In this document: in pieces, positions 8,016 to 15,488 of the stretch | Position numbering within the stretch: the stretch's first letter is position 1 | Layout: each line of letters opens with the position of its first letter | Origin: Bacteroidales bacterium UBA3824 | GTDB lineage: Bacteria; Bacteroidota; Bacteroidia; Bacteroidales; UBA3824 | Length of the DNA stretch: 21,898 nt | Direction: 5' to 3' | Assembly (NCBI GenBank): GCA_002393195.1 | Contig: DGIK01000228.1 | Coordinates: 1 to 21,898, forward strand | Notes under the pieces: model-generated | Database searches by the model: none | What the model was told of the DNA's origin: nothing | The model's input: only the letters and a program-made list of their open reading frames with translations | Translations under genes and position numbers: made by a program

Positions 8016-8687
8016 TCAAAATTCCACACCAAGACTCAATGTGAATAGATGTTGATTTGGGTTTAGCCAATTGTAATCTCTGTGCAGGCGTCGGTACGTC
8101 CAGCCGGCGCCGCCAACGATTGCAAAATCGCCTTCGCCGCAGCCAAATCGACAGCCCAAAACCACCTCTTCAAGGTCTGATGCTCCAAATTCGCCCAAAA
8201 ACACTCCAGATTTGTAATTGATGTATGGAGTGTAACGGCTGTGTGCCAGGAAGTTGTAACGGAAATCAAGGAAGAAGTCCCAATATACGCCGCCATCGCA
8301 ATTGCCCTCGTCATAACTGTAGCCACATTCTGAAATATAGTTGCTATTGGCATCGTCGTAGATTTTATGACGGTTGCCCTTTTCGTCAAGGTAATAATCG
8401 TTGTGAAACGTGCCGTCTGTGGCGTCGTACCAACCCAAGGGGCGGGTTTCAGTGTGTCGGACGTCGCGACTGCCTCCAAATTTTTGAGACATTCCGCCTC
8501 CCAAAAACACATTCGGATTAAATTGATACCCAACCGTTATCGATGGTCCGCCAACACCAAAATCGAGATTGGCGCTGCCCTCGCCTTCGAGAAATATGTT
8601 GATACCCTTGTTTTCATACGTGTATTCGCGCTGACCGAAACCTGTCATTGCCAACGTCAGCAAAATAATTGAGAAAAATATTTTCAT
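8016..8687 (-). CDS. Outer-membrane beta-barrel protein, hypothetical
   Basis: A 223-residue protein with a signal peptide (MKIFFSIILLTLAMTGFG, cleavage before QRE). The rest alternates polar and hydrophobic/aromatic residues with Gly-rich turns, as in small outer-membrane barrels (GGPSITVGYQFNPNVFLGGG, VVLGCRFGCGEGDFAIVGG). It ends in LFTLSLGVEF, with the terminal Phe recognised by the BAM machinery. Six internal Cys (two in CGYSYDEGNC, two in GCRFGC) are unusual for a barrel. The start is supported by a Shine-Dalgarno sequence at the right spacing. It is the last gene of a minus-strand set, 21 bases after the preceding barrel gene, and converges on the LD-carboxypeptidase gene with only 21 bases between. 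No specific function recognised. Confidence 0.8.
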   Translation of the reverse strand: MKIFFSIILLTLAMTGFGQREYTYENKGINIFLEGEGSANLDFGVGGPSITVGYQFNPNVFLGGGMSQKFGGSRDVRHTETRPLGWYDATDGTFHNDYYLDEKGNRHKIYDDANSNYISECGYSYDEGNCDGGVYWDFFLDFRYNFLAHSRYTPYINYKSGVFLGEFGASDLEEVVLGCRFGCGEGDFAIVGGAGWTYRRLHRDYNWLNPNQHLFTLSLGVEF

Positions 8688-8694
8688 GATTGAT

Positions 8695-8701
8695 ACTCCT
8701 T
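8695..8701 (-). promoter_or_regulatory. Shine-Dalgarno site of the downstream barrel gene
   Basis: On the minus strand AAGGAGT lies about 7 bases before the ATG at 8687. Clear Shine-Dalgarno sites are uncommon in Bacteroidota, so this one both fixes the start and suggests strong translation of the second barrel gene. Confidence 0.6.
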
Positions 8702-8708
8702 TTTTGAA

Positions 8709-9293
8709 TTAAAATTCGTAACCCACTTTGAATAGAAAAGTTGCGCCGTCGCAGTCTTCTACCTGATTCAATTGAACACCTGCGGCTACATTGACGGCAT
8801 GGCTGTAATTTTTCTTGAAGCCAAATCTCGACCCGACGATGAATGCACGGTAGAGGTCGTCGTTGTCGTAGGCGACATCCTTGCCGGTCCTGATTTCGAT
8901 GAATGGCGCGGCGTTAGTTTTTTTGCAGAAGATGCATTTGATTGTTACATAGACCGGCATACAGAAATCGTTGTCAAGACGTCTTTCGTGTACTGTGCTG
9001 CTGTGCTGAATGATAGAGCCGTCGTCGCCGATGGTAAACCACTTGTTGATGATTTCGTCCTTCCTGAAAAATAGTCCGTAAGGCTTGGCTCCGATGCCCA
9101 GCGAAAAATGGTCTGAAAAGTTGTGGACTACATTGATGGAGATTCCACGAGTTTTGTACTCTGGTGATGGGGCAAGCTCCGCTTCCGAAATCACTGAAAA
9201 CTTCTTCTTGCGCATCGCGGTGCTGTCGCCATCCTGCGCATAGACTCCGACGCTCGTCGCAAGCATCAGAAAAAACAAGATTAGTTTGTTCAT
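8709..9293 (-). CDS. Outer-membrane beta-barrel protein, hypothetical
   Basis: A 194-residue protein with signal peptide MNKLILFFLMLATSVGVYA cleaved before QDGD. Amphipathic strands follow (GISINVVHNFSDHFSLGIGA, YVTIKCIFC, AFIVGSRFGF, NVAAGVQLN). The C-terminus FLFKVGYEF closes with an aromatic residue, as in BAM substrates. It belongs with the outer-membrane beta-barrel families of Bacteroidota, but no specific relative is recognised. It is 21 bases upstream of a second barrel gene on the same strand and 78 bases downstream of the DUF4112 gene. An 11-bp inverted repeat touches its start codon. Role unknown; the pair may form one functional unit. Confidence 0.8.
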   Translation of the reverse strand: MNKLILFFLMLATSVGVYAQDGDSTAMRKKKFSVISEAELAPSPEYKTRGISINVVHNFSDHFSLGIGAKPYGLFFRKDEIINKWFTIGDDGSIIQHSSTVHERRLDNDFCMPVYVTIKCIFCKKTNAAPFIEIRTGKDVAYDNDDLYRAFIVGSRFGFKKNYSHAVNVAAGVQLNQVEDCDGATFLFKVGYEF

Positions 9294-9331
9294 GTTATAA
9301 TGATTTTATTAAGTTTTTTCATCATTATAAC
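9294..9331 (-). promoter_or_regulatory. Perfect 11-bp inverted repeat touching the barrel gene start codon
   Basis: GTTATAATGAT (9294-9304) and ATCATTATAAC (9321-9331) pair perfectly around a 16-base A/T-rich spacer. In the minus-strand transcript the hairpin would end exactly at the ATG at 9293. There is no T tract after it, so it is not a standard terminator. It could be an operator for a dimeric regulator or an RNA hairpin that limits ribosome access. Confidence 0.5.
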
Positions 9332-9371
9332 ACATTAGCACGGCCAAACCCTAAGTTAATTTGAAAAAAAA

Positions 9372-9953
9372 CTAATTGCATCCAAACATTGCAGCAATCG
9401 ATGCATACACGCCTTTCAAAGCCAGGAACAGGAAATAGCAAGCCACGCCGAGTATCACAATCATTATCGCCGACTTCCACGCGCTGCGGCGCACCTCGTC
9501 GATGACTTCCGCGTCGTCTTCCACAAATCCGACGATGAGGCGGTAATTTTTGGCATACGAGCGGTACAGAACATCGAGGAAGTCGCCCAAAACAGGTGTC
9601 AAGCCGATGAAACAATCCACCATGATGTTGTAAAGCACAGCCAAAGTGAGAGAAATAGAGCGAACCTTGAATAGCGACACAAACAGGAACGGCACCGACA
9701 ACACGATTGTAAGGAAATCGCCCACGCCAGGAATGAAAAGACCCAATGCGGCATCAGCAAAGCACTTGTCCATCAGGAACGAGATGCCTTTTACGGTGCG
9801 GTACATCCAGTCGTTTTCAAGTTTTTGTTTAGCGAGTTCCTTTTTTTCGCGTCGTTTTTCTTCCTTAGCCAACGCACGTTCCATCTTGGCTTTTTCGATT
9901 TCCGATTCAAAGCCAAGGTTTTCACGGGCTATAGTCCTTCTTCGACTCTCCAT
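9372..9953 (-). CDS. DUF4112 domain-containing membrane protein
   Basis: A 193-residue protein. Residues 15-48 are a highly charged, Lys/Glu-rich helix likely to form a coiled coil. The DUF4112 core spans about 55-145 with its paired signatures: LFIPGVGDFLTI (72-83) and, after NIMVDCFIG, LTPVLGDFLDVLYRSY (118-133). Hydrophobic segments lie at about 82-97 and, after the core, at 161-183, so it is probably an inner-membrane protein. The frame continues upstream to 10124, but that part overlaps the preceding gene and is low-complexity Thr/Pro/Arg. The ATG at 9953, 10 bases after the coiled-coil gene's stop, is therefore chosen. DUF4112 has no established biochemical role. Tight spacing implies co-expression with the large coiled-coil protein upstream. 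Confidence 0.8.
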   Translation of the reverse strand: MESRRRTIARENLGFESEIEKAKMERALAKEEKRREKKELAKQKLENDWMYRTVKGISFLMDKCFADAALGLFIPGVGDFLTIVLSVPFLFVSLFKVRSISLTLAVLYNIMVDCFIGLTPVLGDFLDVLYRSYAKNYRLIVGFVEDDAEVIDEVRRSAWKSAIMIVILGVACYFLFLALKGVYASIAAMFGCN

Positions 9954-9963
9954 TTCTAAGTTG

Positions 9964-12111
9964 TTAAATCTGAATGGTTTTCTTGCCTTCGAGAAAATCG
10001 TCCCAATCTTGGGCTGACATGCCCGTCGTGTAGTCGCCGGCAAGTTCGATGAGTGCCTTTTTGAGCATGTCGTGGTCGTCGGCGGTGTTGATTTTGCGGG
10101 CGGTCTCCTGTACGAAAGCGGCACGGTTGTCGATGGCTTTCATGCGCTCTGCAAACGCCTCCTTGATTTTGGCGTATTCGCGGTCATAAACCTCCTGCGC
10201 AAGTTTTTGCTGGAGGTGCATGGCTTTAAGTTGCGCAAGATTGTTGCAAAGGTCGATGCCTTCCTGCAAAACAGCATTGCCCTGCATTGCAATATCCACG
10301 ACAGATTCTTGCGCAGCTTTCTCGCCAACGAGGGTGCGGGCTGTCTGTTCGGTGAATTTCATATCCTTGGTAATATTGTCGCGGAAATTCTTGACAGCGT
10401 TGGAGATATTTTCGGGTAGCTTGATTTCTTCGAGTTTCTGTACTTTTACAGTATTCACAAGATGCTCGTCGAGTTTTCCTGCGGTGATTTTTTTGGCGAG
10501 GTGCAAAAGTTTTACAATGTCGTCGAGGTGCTGCGCCGCCTTGCGTTTGGTGTCGGGAGTGGATGTTACAACGGCTGCAAGACGCTTGGTGATGTCCACT
10601 TCCTTGAGTTTGAGTTCGTTGTATTTGAGCGTATCGTCGGCGATTGCCTTTGTACGGCGTTCTATTTCGTCGGTATCAACGCTAATATCAACTGCGAGAC
10701 CCTCGTATCTGTCGATGACGGGGTTGCAGGTCTTGTTCCATTCGTAGATGTCGCGCTCGTACTTGCGCTGTGCGCTGCCAAGCGTCAGAAATTTGCCAAT
10801 TCCCGATGGCGGCTCCGGCTTGGTAACTTGCGCCTCGATGTAGTTTTCTTTGAGGCTGCCGAGAGTCTCCTGGCTGCTCTGGATATGGTCTTTATAATAA
10901 TTGATGCTGATATTGGCGTCGTTGATACGTCGTTCGAGGGTGTGCATCTCTTTAAGGATTTCGTCGCGCTGTTTTTTGAGTTCGCGGGCCTCCGGGGTGG
11001 AGTAGATGGTGTCTGCGAGCGTCTCGAATTCCTTGTCAAAAACCTTGTCGGCATTGCGGGCAAATACCTCCGCCTCTGGTATCATCACGTCGTTGAGCGT
11101 TTTGTAAATCTCCACGAGCCTTACCTCGTCGGTGCGTATGGCAGCGACGTCGCTTGCTATCGCGCCGCGCAATTCGGCAAAGTCGCGGTGAAGTGCCGTA
11201 GCCTTCTGACCCGTCTTCACGTAATGCGAAATCATATTGATGCCCGCCAACACGAGCCCTACCGCCCTGTCTTTTTGAACGCTGAATTGTGATGCCGACC
11301 TCGACAACGCCTTTGTAAAACTATCGGACACATCGCCAATCAACGCGCCACACTTGCCGTAGATGCCATCGTAAGCGAGTTTTACATTTTGGTGCATCGA
11401 CTCCACATCGAGAAACTGCACCGAATCAAAATCAAACAATTCCGGCATCGTTGCCTTGATGCTGTCGCCAAACAAGTCTATTAATAATAATGCGTACTTT
11501 TTATAAGATTCGCACGTGCTCTGCCTGACTTCCGAAAAATCAGACACAAGCTCGCGGATGGTGTTGCACGCATCACTGTATGCACCTGTCATATCGGAAT
11601 ATTTGGCAAAAATCTGTTGTGCCTCGTCCTGAACACGTTTGATAGCCTCCACGCCCGATACTGTGTTGATAAGTCCTGACGCAGCGTCCACAAGGCTCAG
11701 GTTGATACCATCAGTCAACAACGACTTCAACTGCCCAAGGATGTCGTCAGACTTCAAAAGCTTCTTATTGACTGTGCCAAACACACTGTCGGTGTCGCCT
11801 GCTTCCACCAATGCAGGTATTGTATATTCCTCCACGAGGGTAAAACATCGGCTGTTGGTGACAAAACTCTTTGCCACCGCCTCATCTTTGGTATTGTGGT
11901 AACACTCCCACACCAACCGGCTTATCTCTGGCGAATCGCCATTGATACCCAATTGTGCGAGATCTTCCTTCAAATCCCAAGCGAGGTCGCTGCGGGTAAA
12001 GGTGGAGCCGTCCTCTGCAAGCGTGTCGGCGAGTGCCTGTATCTTGTCCAATATCAATGCAGTATCCATAAGCGTTGAGTATTTCTTGTTTTTGACAATG
12101 TTTGATTTCAT
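9964..12111 (-). CDS. Large coiled-coil protein of unknown function
   Basis: A 715-residue soluble protein, not recognised as a member of a named family. There is no signal peptide or clear membrane segment. Most of it is predicted by eye to be alpha-helical. Long charged stretches with heptad-like spacing lie in the middle (for example ARELKKQRDEILKEMHTLER and later NELKLKEVDITKRLAAV). They are split by a Pro-rich hinge with VTKPEPPSGIGKFLTLG. The C-terminal part is helical and ends GMSAQDWDDFLEGKKTIQI. An in-frame TTG at 12144 would lie in the presumed -7 box, so the ATG at 12111 is preferred; another ATG at 12069 is possible. It is the first gene of a minus-strand set with the DUF4112 gene 10 bases behind. 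A scaffold or membrane-associated role with that partner is an inference only. Confidence 0.78.
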   Translation of the reverse strand: MKSNIVKNKKYSTLMDTALILDKIQALADTLAEDGSTFTRSDLAWDLKEDLAQLGINGDSPEISRLVWECYHNTKDEAVAKSFVTNSRCFTLVEEYTIPALVEAGDTDSVFGTVNKKLLKSDDILGQLKSLLTDGINLSLVDAASGLINTVSGVEAIKRVQDEAQQIFAKYSDMTGAYSDACNTIRELVSDFSEVRQSTCESYKKYALLLIDLFGDSIKATMPELFDFDSVQFLDVESMHQNVKLAYDGIYGKCGALIGDVSDSFTKALSRSASQFSVQKDRAVGLVLAGINMISHYVKTGQKATALHRDFAELRGAIASDVAAIRTDEVRLVEIYKTLNDVMIPEAEVFARNADKVFDKEFETLADTIYSTPEARELKKQRDEILKEMHTLERRINDANISINYYKDHIQSSQETLGSLKENYIEAQVTKPEPPSGIGKFLTLGSAQRKYERDIYEWNKTCNPVIDRYEGLAVDISVDTDEIERRTKAIADDTLKYNELKLKEVDITKRLAAVVTSTPDTKRKAAQHLDDIVKLLHLAKKITAGKLDEHLVNTVKVQKLEEIKLPENISNAVKNFRDNITKDMKFTEQTARTLVGEKAAQESVVDIAMQGNAVLQEGIDLCNNLAQLKAMHLQQKLAQEVYDREYAKIKEAFAERMKAIDNRAAFVQETARKINTADDHDMLKKALIELAGDYTTGMSAQDWDDFLEGKKTIQI

Positions 12112-12141
12112 ACGCGACAATCTACGTGTCGGTTGAGCGTC

Positions 12142-12149
12142 CAAATTTA
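12142..12149 (-). promoter_or_regulatory. Likely -7 box of the coiled-coil/DUF4112 operon
   Basis: On the minus strand TAAATTTG matches TAnnTTTG and lies 30 bases before the ATG at 12111. No TTTG stands at the ideal spacing; the candidates are 14 and 31 bases away, and an ATTG lies at 22. The call therefore rests on the -7 box and position in a divergent intergenic region. Confidence 0.4.
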
Positions 12150-12200
12150 TTAAAAATTTTTGTCAAAAAAGCAATTGATGCAAAAAATATTAAAAATTTT

Positions 12201-12231
12201 TTTGTCCGTTGCTCCTATTATGATAACTTTG
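12201..12231 (+). promoter_or_regulatory. Bacteroidota-type promoter of pepD
   Basis: TTTG (12201-12204), 19 bases, TAACTTTG (12224-12231): an exact match to the consensus, 30 bases before the pepD ATG. A short AGGA lies about 8 bases before the start codon. Confidence 0.75.
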
Positions 12232-12261
12232 CACCATAAACTAAACTTTTAGGAAACCGCA

Positions 12262-13725
12262 ATGAACGAAAACATATTGGCGCTAAGCCCCTCTCTGCTG
12301 TGGAAAAACTTCCGCGAGCTGACGCTCATCCCTCGTCCCTCCAAGCACGAGGAGAGGGTGTCGAAATTCCTGCTTGAATTTGGCAAACAACACGCCGACG
12401 AAGCCTTCCAGGACAAGGCTGGCAATGTCATAATGCGCAAGAAGGCGACCCCAGGAATGGAAAACCGCAAGTCGATCGTATTGCAGGCGCACTGCGACAT
12501 GGTGCCGCAAAAACGCAGCGACAAGACCCACGACTTCCTCACCGACCCCATCACCACCATCGTGGAAGACGGCTATGTAAAGGCCGACGGCACCACTCTC
12601 GGCGGCGACGATGGCATTGGAGTGGCTGCCATAATGTCTGTTTTTGAGGACAACACCCTGAAACACGGCCCCATAGAGGCGTTGATTACCGTTGACGAGG
12701 AGACTGGGCTTACCGGTGCCGACAAGTTGGCGAAAGACGCGCTCAAAAGCGAAATCCTCATCAACCTCGACAGCGAGGAGGAAGGCATATTTTATATAGG
12801 ATGTGCGGGCGGCGTCAATGTCCACATCACCAAGCAATTGCAATTTGAAAACATCGACCCCAATCAATACGAACCTTACAAAATAACGCTTACAGGATTT
12901 CTCGGCGGACATTCGGGCGGCGACATTCACAAAAACCGTCCTAACACCGCCAAACTCCTCTTCCGCTTCATCAACGGCATCATTGGCAAGGTGGACTTCC
13001 GTCTCTCCGGCGCGGACAGCGGCGATATGCACAACGCCATCCCACGCGAGGCGCGAGCTTTTGTATTCGTCAACAAATCAGACGTCAAGAAATTAAACAC
13101 CGCCATCAAAAACTTCCAAAAAGTAATCACCGGCGAGTACAAAAATTCGGACCCCGACGGCAAGATTGCAATCGAAAAACTCGAAACCCTGATGCCCCTC
13201 GTGCTCCAAGAGCAACACTTGAAGGACGTCAACCTCATCATCAACAGCCTTGTATCGGGCGTATTTGCGATGAGTGCCGACGTGCCGGGACTTGTGGAGA
13301 CCTCCAACAACCTCTCCATCATGCGCATCAACGGCGGCACACTGAGGATACAATGCCTACTGCGCAGTTCGGTGCAGAGCCAGAGCGACTATCTCAAAGA
13401 AATCATCCGCCTGCAAGCCGAATATGCCGGCGCACGATGCGAATTTGAAGGCGAATATCCGGGCTGGAAACCCAACCCTCAGAGCGCAATCCTCGACCTC
13501 AGCAAACGCATTTATAAAGAGCAATTTGGCGCAGAGCCTGTGGTAACCGCCATCCACGCGGGTCTGGAATGTGGATTGATACTCGGCAAATATCCGAAGA
13601 TGGACATGATTTCGTTGGGACCAACAATGTATGGCGTGCACACCCCCGACGAAAAGATAGAAATCGCATCCACGGAACGTTTTATGCAGCTGCTCCGCCA
13701 AATACTCGAAACTGGCATCGAATAA
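12262..13725 (+). CDS. pepD: Aminoacyl-histidine (Xaa-His) dipeptidase PepD, M20 family
   Basis: Cytosolic zinc dipeptidase that splits dipeptides such as carnosine-like Xaa-His. It has 487 residues, the usual PepD length. The M20 metal site is visible: His78 in VLQAHCDMVPQ, Asp116 in TTLGGDDGIGVA, the catalytic Glu and following ligand in TVDEETGLTGA (143-153), and Asp170 in LINLDSEEEG. Near the C-terminus AIHAGLECGLI carries the last histidine ligand and Glu. The lid/dimerisation domain (HSGGDIHKNRPNTAKLL and onward) lies between. There is no signal peptide, so it acts in the cytosol on peptides taken up by a proteolytic, peptide-using anaerobe. It has its own promoter and is divergent from the coiled-coil operon, 150 bases apart. 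GC-rich native codon use. Function is well supported; substrate range is not. Confidence 0.95.
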   Translation: MNENILALSPSLLWKNFRELTLIPRPSKHEERVSKFLLEFGKQHADEAFQDKAGNVIMRKKATPGMENRKSIVLQAHCDMVPQKRSDKTHDFLTDPITTIVEDGYVKADGTTLGGDDGIGVAAIMSVFEDNTLKHGPIEALITVDEETGLTGADKLAKDALKSEILINLDSEEEGIFYIGCAGGVNVHITKQLQFENIDPNQYEPYKITLTGFLGGHSGGDIHKNRPNTAKLLFRFINGIIGKVDFRLSGADSGDMHNAIPREARAFVFVNKSDVKKLNTAIKNFQKVITGEYKNSDPDGKIAIEKLETLMPLVLQEQHLKDVNLIINSLVSGVFAMSADVPGLVETSNNLSIMRINGGTLRIQCLLRSSVQSQSDYLKEIIRLQAEYAGARCEFEGEYPGWKPNPQSAILDLSKRIYKEQFGAEPVVTAIHAGLECGLILGKYPKMDMISLGPTMYGVHTPDEKIEIASTERFMQLLRQILETGIE

Positions 13726-13825
13726 CGGCGCGGTTTTTGCATTAAAATCATAAAAAACGTTAAAAAACAAACTCAACGCACTAAAAGCTAAACAGAGCAT
13801 ACGACACAGAATGTCAACATATAAC

Positions 13826-15394
13826 ATGAAAATCATGAAAAAAACAATCACCGCAATAGCAGCAGCAATGATGCTCGCCGCCACGGCAGGCGCACAGGAA
13901 CAGCAGGACACTACCCGCAACACGGCACACTACATAACGCTCGACTTTGGCGGCGGATACCACAACCTCGTGTATTCGCTCGGCGACAAGGGCAAACGCG
14001 AACCCGGCATGGGCATCATGGGGCGCATCGGCTACCGCTACTTCTTCTCAAAACATTGGGGAGCAGGCATCAACGTGGTCTATAAGCAATCGCTCACTCA
14101 CGCCAAAATCAATTATGAATCAGACCCCGAAAGCCGCATCGACACAGAAAACGAGGAGTATGATTTCATAATCCAATACAACAACCTCAAAGAAAAGCAG
14201 AAACAGACCTCAATCGCCATCCCGCTCGGCATCTACTTCCAAGGCAACATCACCCCGAAATGGAAGGCTGGATTTGGAGCGGGAGTCTCGATGCAGTTTG
14301 TCAACGACGACACATTCGAGATAGACGGCGGCGACATCTCCGCATACGCCTACTACCACAATGACAACGTTAAATTCAGCAATATGCCCAACCACAACCT
14401 GCCCGCGCCCAAAAGCGACTTCAAGTGCAGCTACGACTACAAGACGGCGTTTGGTGCATTTGCCGAAATCAACTTTATGTACGCCCTCGCACGTTGGGTG
14501 GACCTCGACCTCGGCATATACGGCGGCTACGGACTCTCAAAATCCACCAAGAGCAACGACCACACCTTATATGAATATAAGACCGAAGCCGACAATCATT
14601 ACTACGGCGCGCTCAATTCCAACTTCACCAAAGGCAGTCGTCCGCTCGCAATCGGATTTATGGCTGGATTCCGATTCAAACTCGGCAAAAATCCTGTAGA
14701 GAAGAAACCCGCAGAGGAGGAGGTTAAGCAGGTGGTTGTAGTTGATAATACAAAACCTCAAAACAACCAACAGCAACCTGAAGTAAAGCAGACGGAAGAG
14801 CAACAACAGCCTGAAAATCAGCAAATAGCCGACAACAAAGCCGACGAGCAGAAACCGGAGAACGGTCAAGTAATCAATATCACCGACATCGTAAGCACCA
14901 ATCCCAGCAATCAACCCGCCGACAACAACCAAAACGTAAAACCGGCTGACAATCAGAATGTAAAACCCGTAGAGCCCAAGAAGAACGAAAACAAAGTTTA
15001 CACCGAGAAGGGCAAGGAGGTATATATCAATGGCAGAAAATATGTCGTAGTTGACACCATAAGGATGATAATCAACTTTGACCTCGGCGAATCGGGCAAC
15101 CCCGACATCACCGTAGTTGACCAAACTCTCGACGACGTAGCCAAGTATTTAAAGGAGCATCCCGACTACAAACTGAGCATCGTAGGTCATACCTGCGACC
15201 TCGGTCCTGACGCCACCAACAAGCGCATCGGCCTCGCCCGCGCCAACACCGTTAAGCAGGAGTTCATCAAGCGCGGCATACCGGCATCGAGGCTCTTGAC
15301 ATCAACCAAGGCATCATCGCAGCCCCTCGTACCCAACACCTCCGACCAAAACCGCAGCCGCAACCGCCGCGTTGAGTTGGAGTACGTAAAATAA
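13826..15394 (+). CDS. OmpA-family outer-membrane protein with N-terminal beta-barrel
   Basis: An outer-membrane protein that anchors the membrane to peptidoglycan. A signal peptide (MKKTITAIAAAMMLAATAGA, cleaved before QEQQ) is followed by a beta-barrel of about 270 residues with Gly/aromatic-rich strands, ending FMAGFRFKLG. A 100-residue linker rich in Gln, Asn, Pro, Lys and Glu follows (14690-15000). The C-terminal OmpA domain includes INFDLGESG, YKLSIVGHTCDLGP, RIGLARANTVKQEFIKRGIP and NRSRNRRVELEYVK. The Asp after GHTC and the Arg of LARA are at the positions that usually bind diaminopimelate. Candidate starts are 13811, 13826 and 13835; 13826 gives a compact signal peptide, but 13835 is equally good. 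A strong hairpin terminator follows. No consensus promoter was found in the short gap after pepD. Confidence 0.92.
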   Translation: MKIMKKTITAIAAAMMLAATAGAQEQQDTTRNTAHYITLDFGGGYHNLVYSLGDKGKREPGMGIMGRIGYRYFFSKHWGAGINVVYKQSLTHAKINYESDPESRIDTENEEYDFIIQYNNLKEKQKQTSIAIPLGIYFQGNITPKWKAGFGAGVSMQFVNDDTFEIDGGDISAYAYYHNDNVKFSNMPNHNLPAPKSDFKCSYDYKTAFGAFAEINFMYALARWVDLDLGIYGGYGLSKSTKSNDHTLYEYKTEADNHYYGALNSNFTKGSRPLAIGFMAGFRFKLGKNPVEKKPAEEEVKQVVVVDNTKPQNNQQQPEVKQTEEQQQPENQQIADNKADEQKPENGQVINITDIVSTNPSNQPADNNQNVKPADNQNVKPVEPKKNENKVYTEKGKEVYINGRKYVVVDTIRMIINFDLGESGNPDITVVDQTLDDVAKYLKEHPDYKLSIVGHTCDLGPDATNKRIGLARANTVKQEFIKRGIPASRLLTSTKASSQPLVPNTSDQNRSRNRRVELEYVK

Positions 15395-15412
15395 GGTTAA
15401 ATTATCTACGAC

Positions 15413-15471
15413 AAATTAAACGAATGCATATTCAATGTGTCATTAAATATGCATTCGTTTAATTTCTTTTT
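15413..15471 (+). terminator. Strong hairpin terminator after the OmpA gene
   Basis: A perfect 20-bp stem (15413-15432 with 15446-15465) around a 13-base loop is followed by C and five T residues. It lies 18 bases after the OmpA stop and ends 17 bases before the dsbD start codon, so it may also form part of the dsbD leader. Confidence 0.85.
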
Positions 15472-15488
15472 AAACAAACATTATAAAA

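Noticed and set aside
9954..10124. A 57-codon N-terminal extension of the DUF4112 protein
   Set aside because: It overlaps the end of the upstream gene, is low-complexity Thr/Pro/Arg, and DUF4112 proteins do not carry it.
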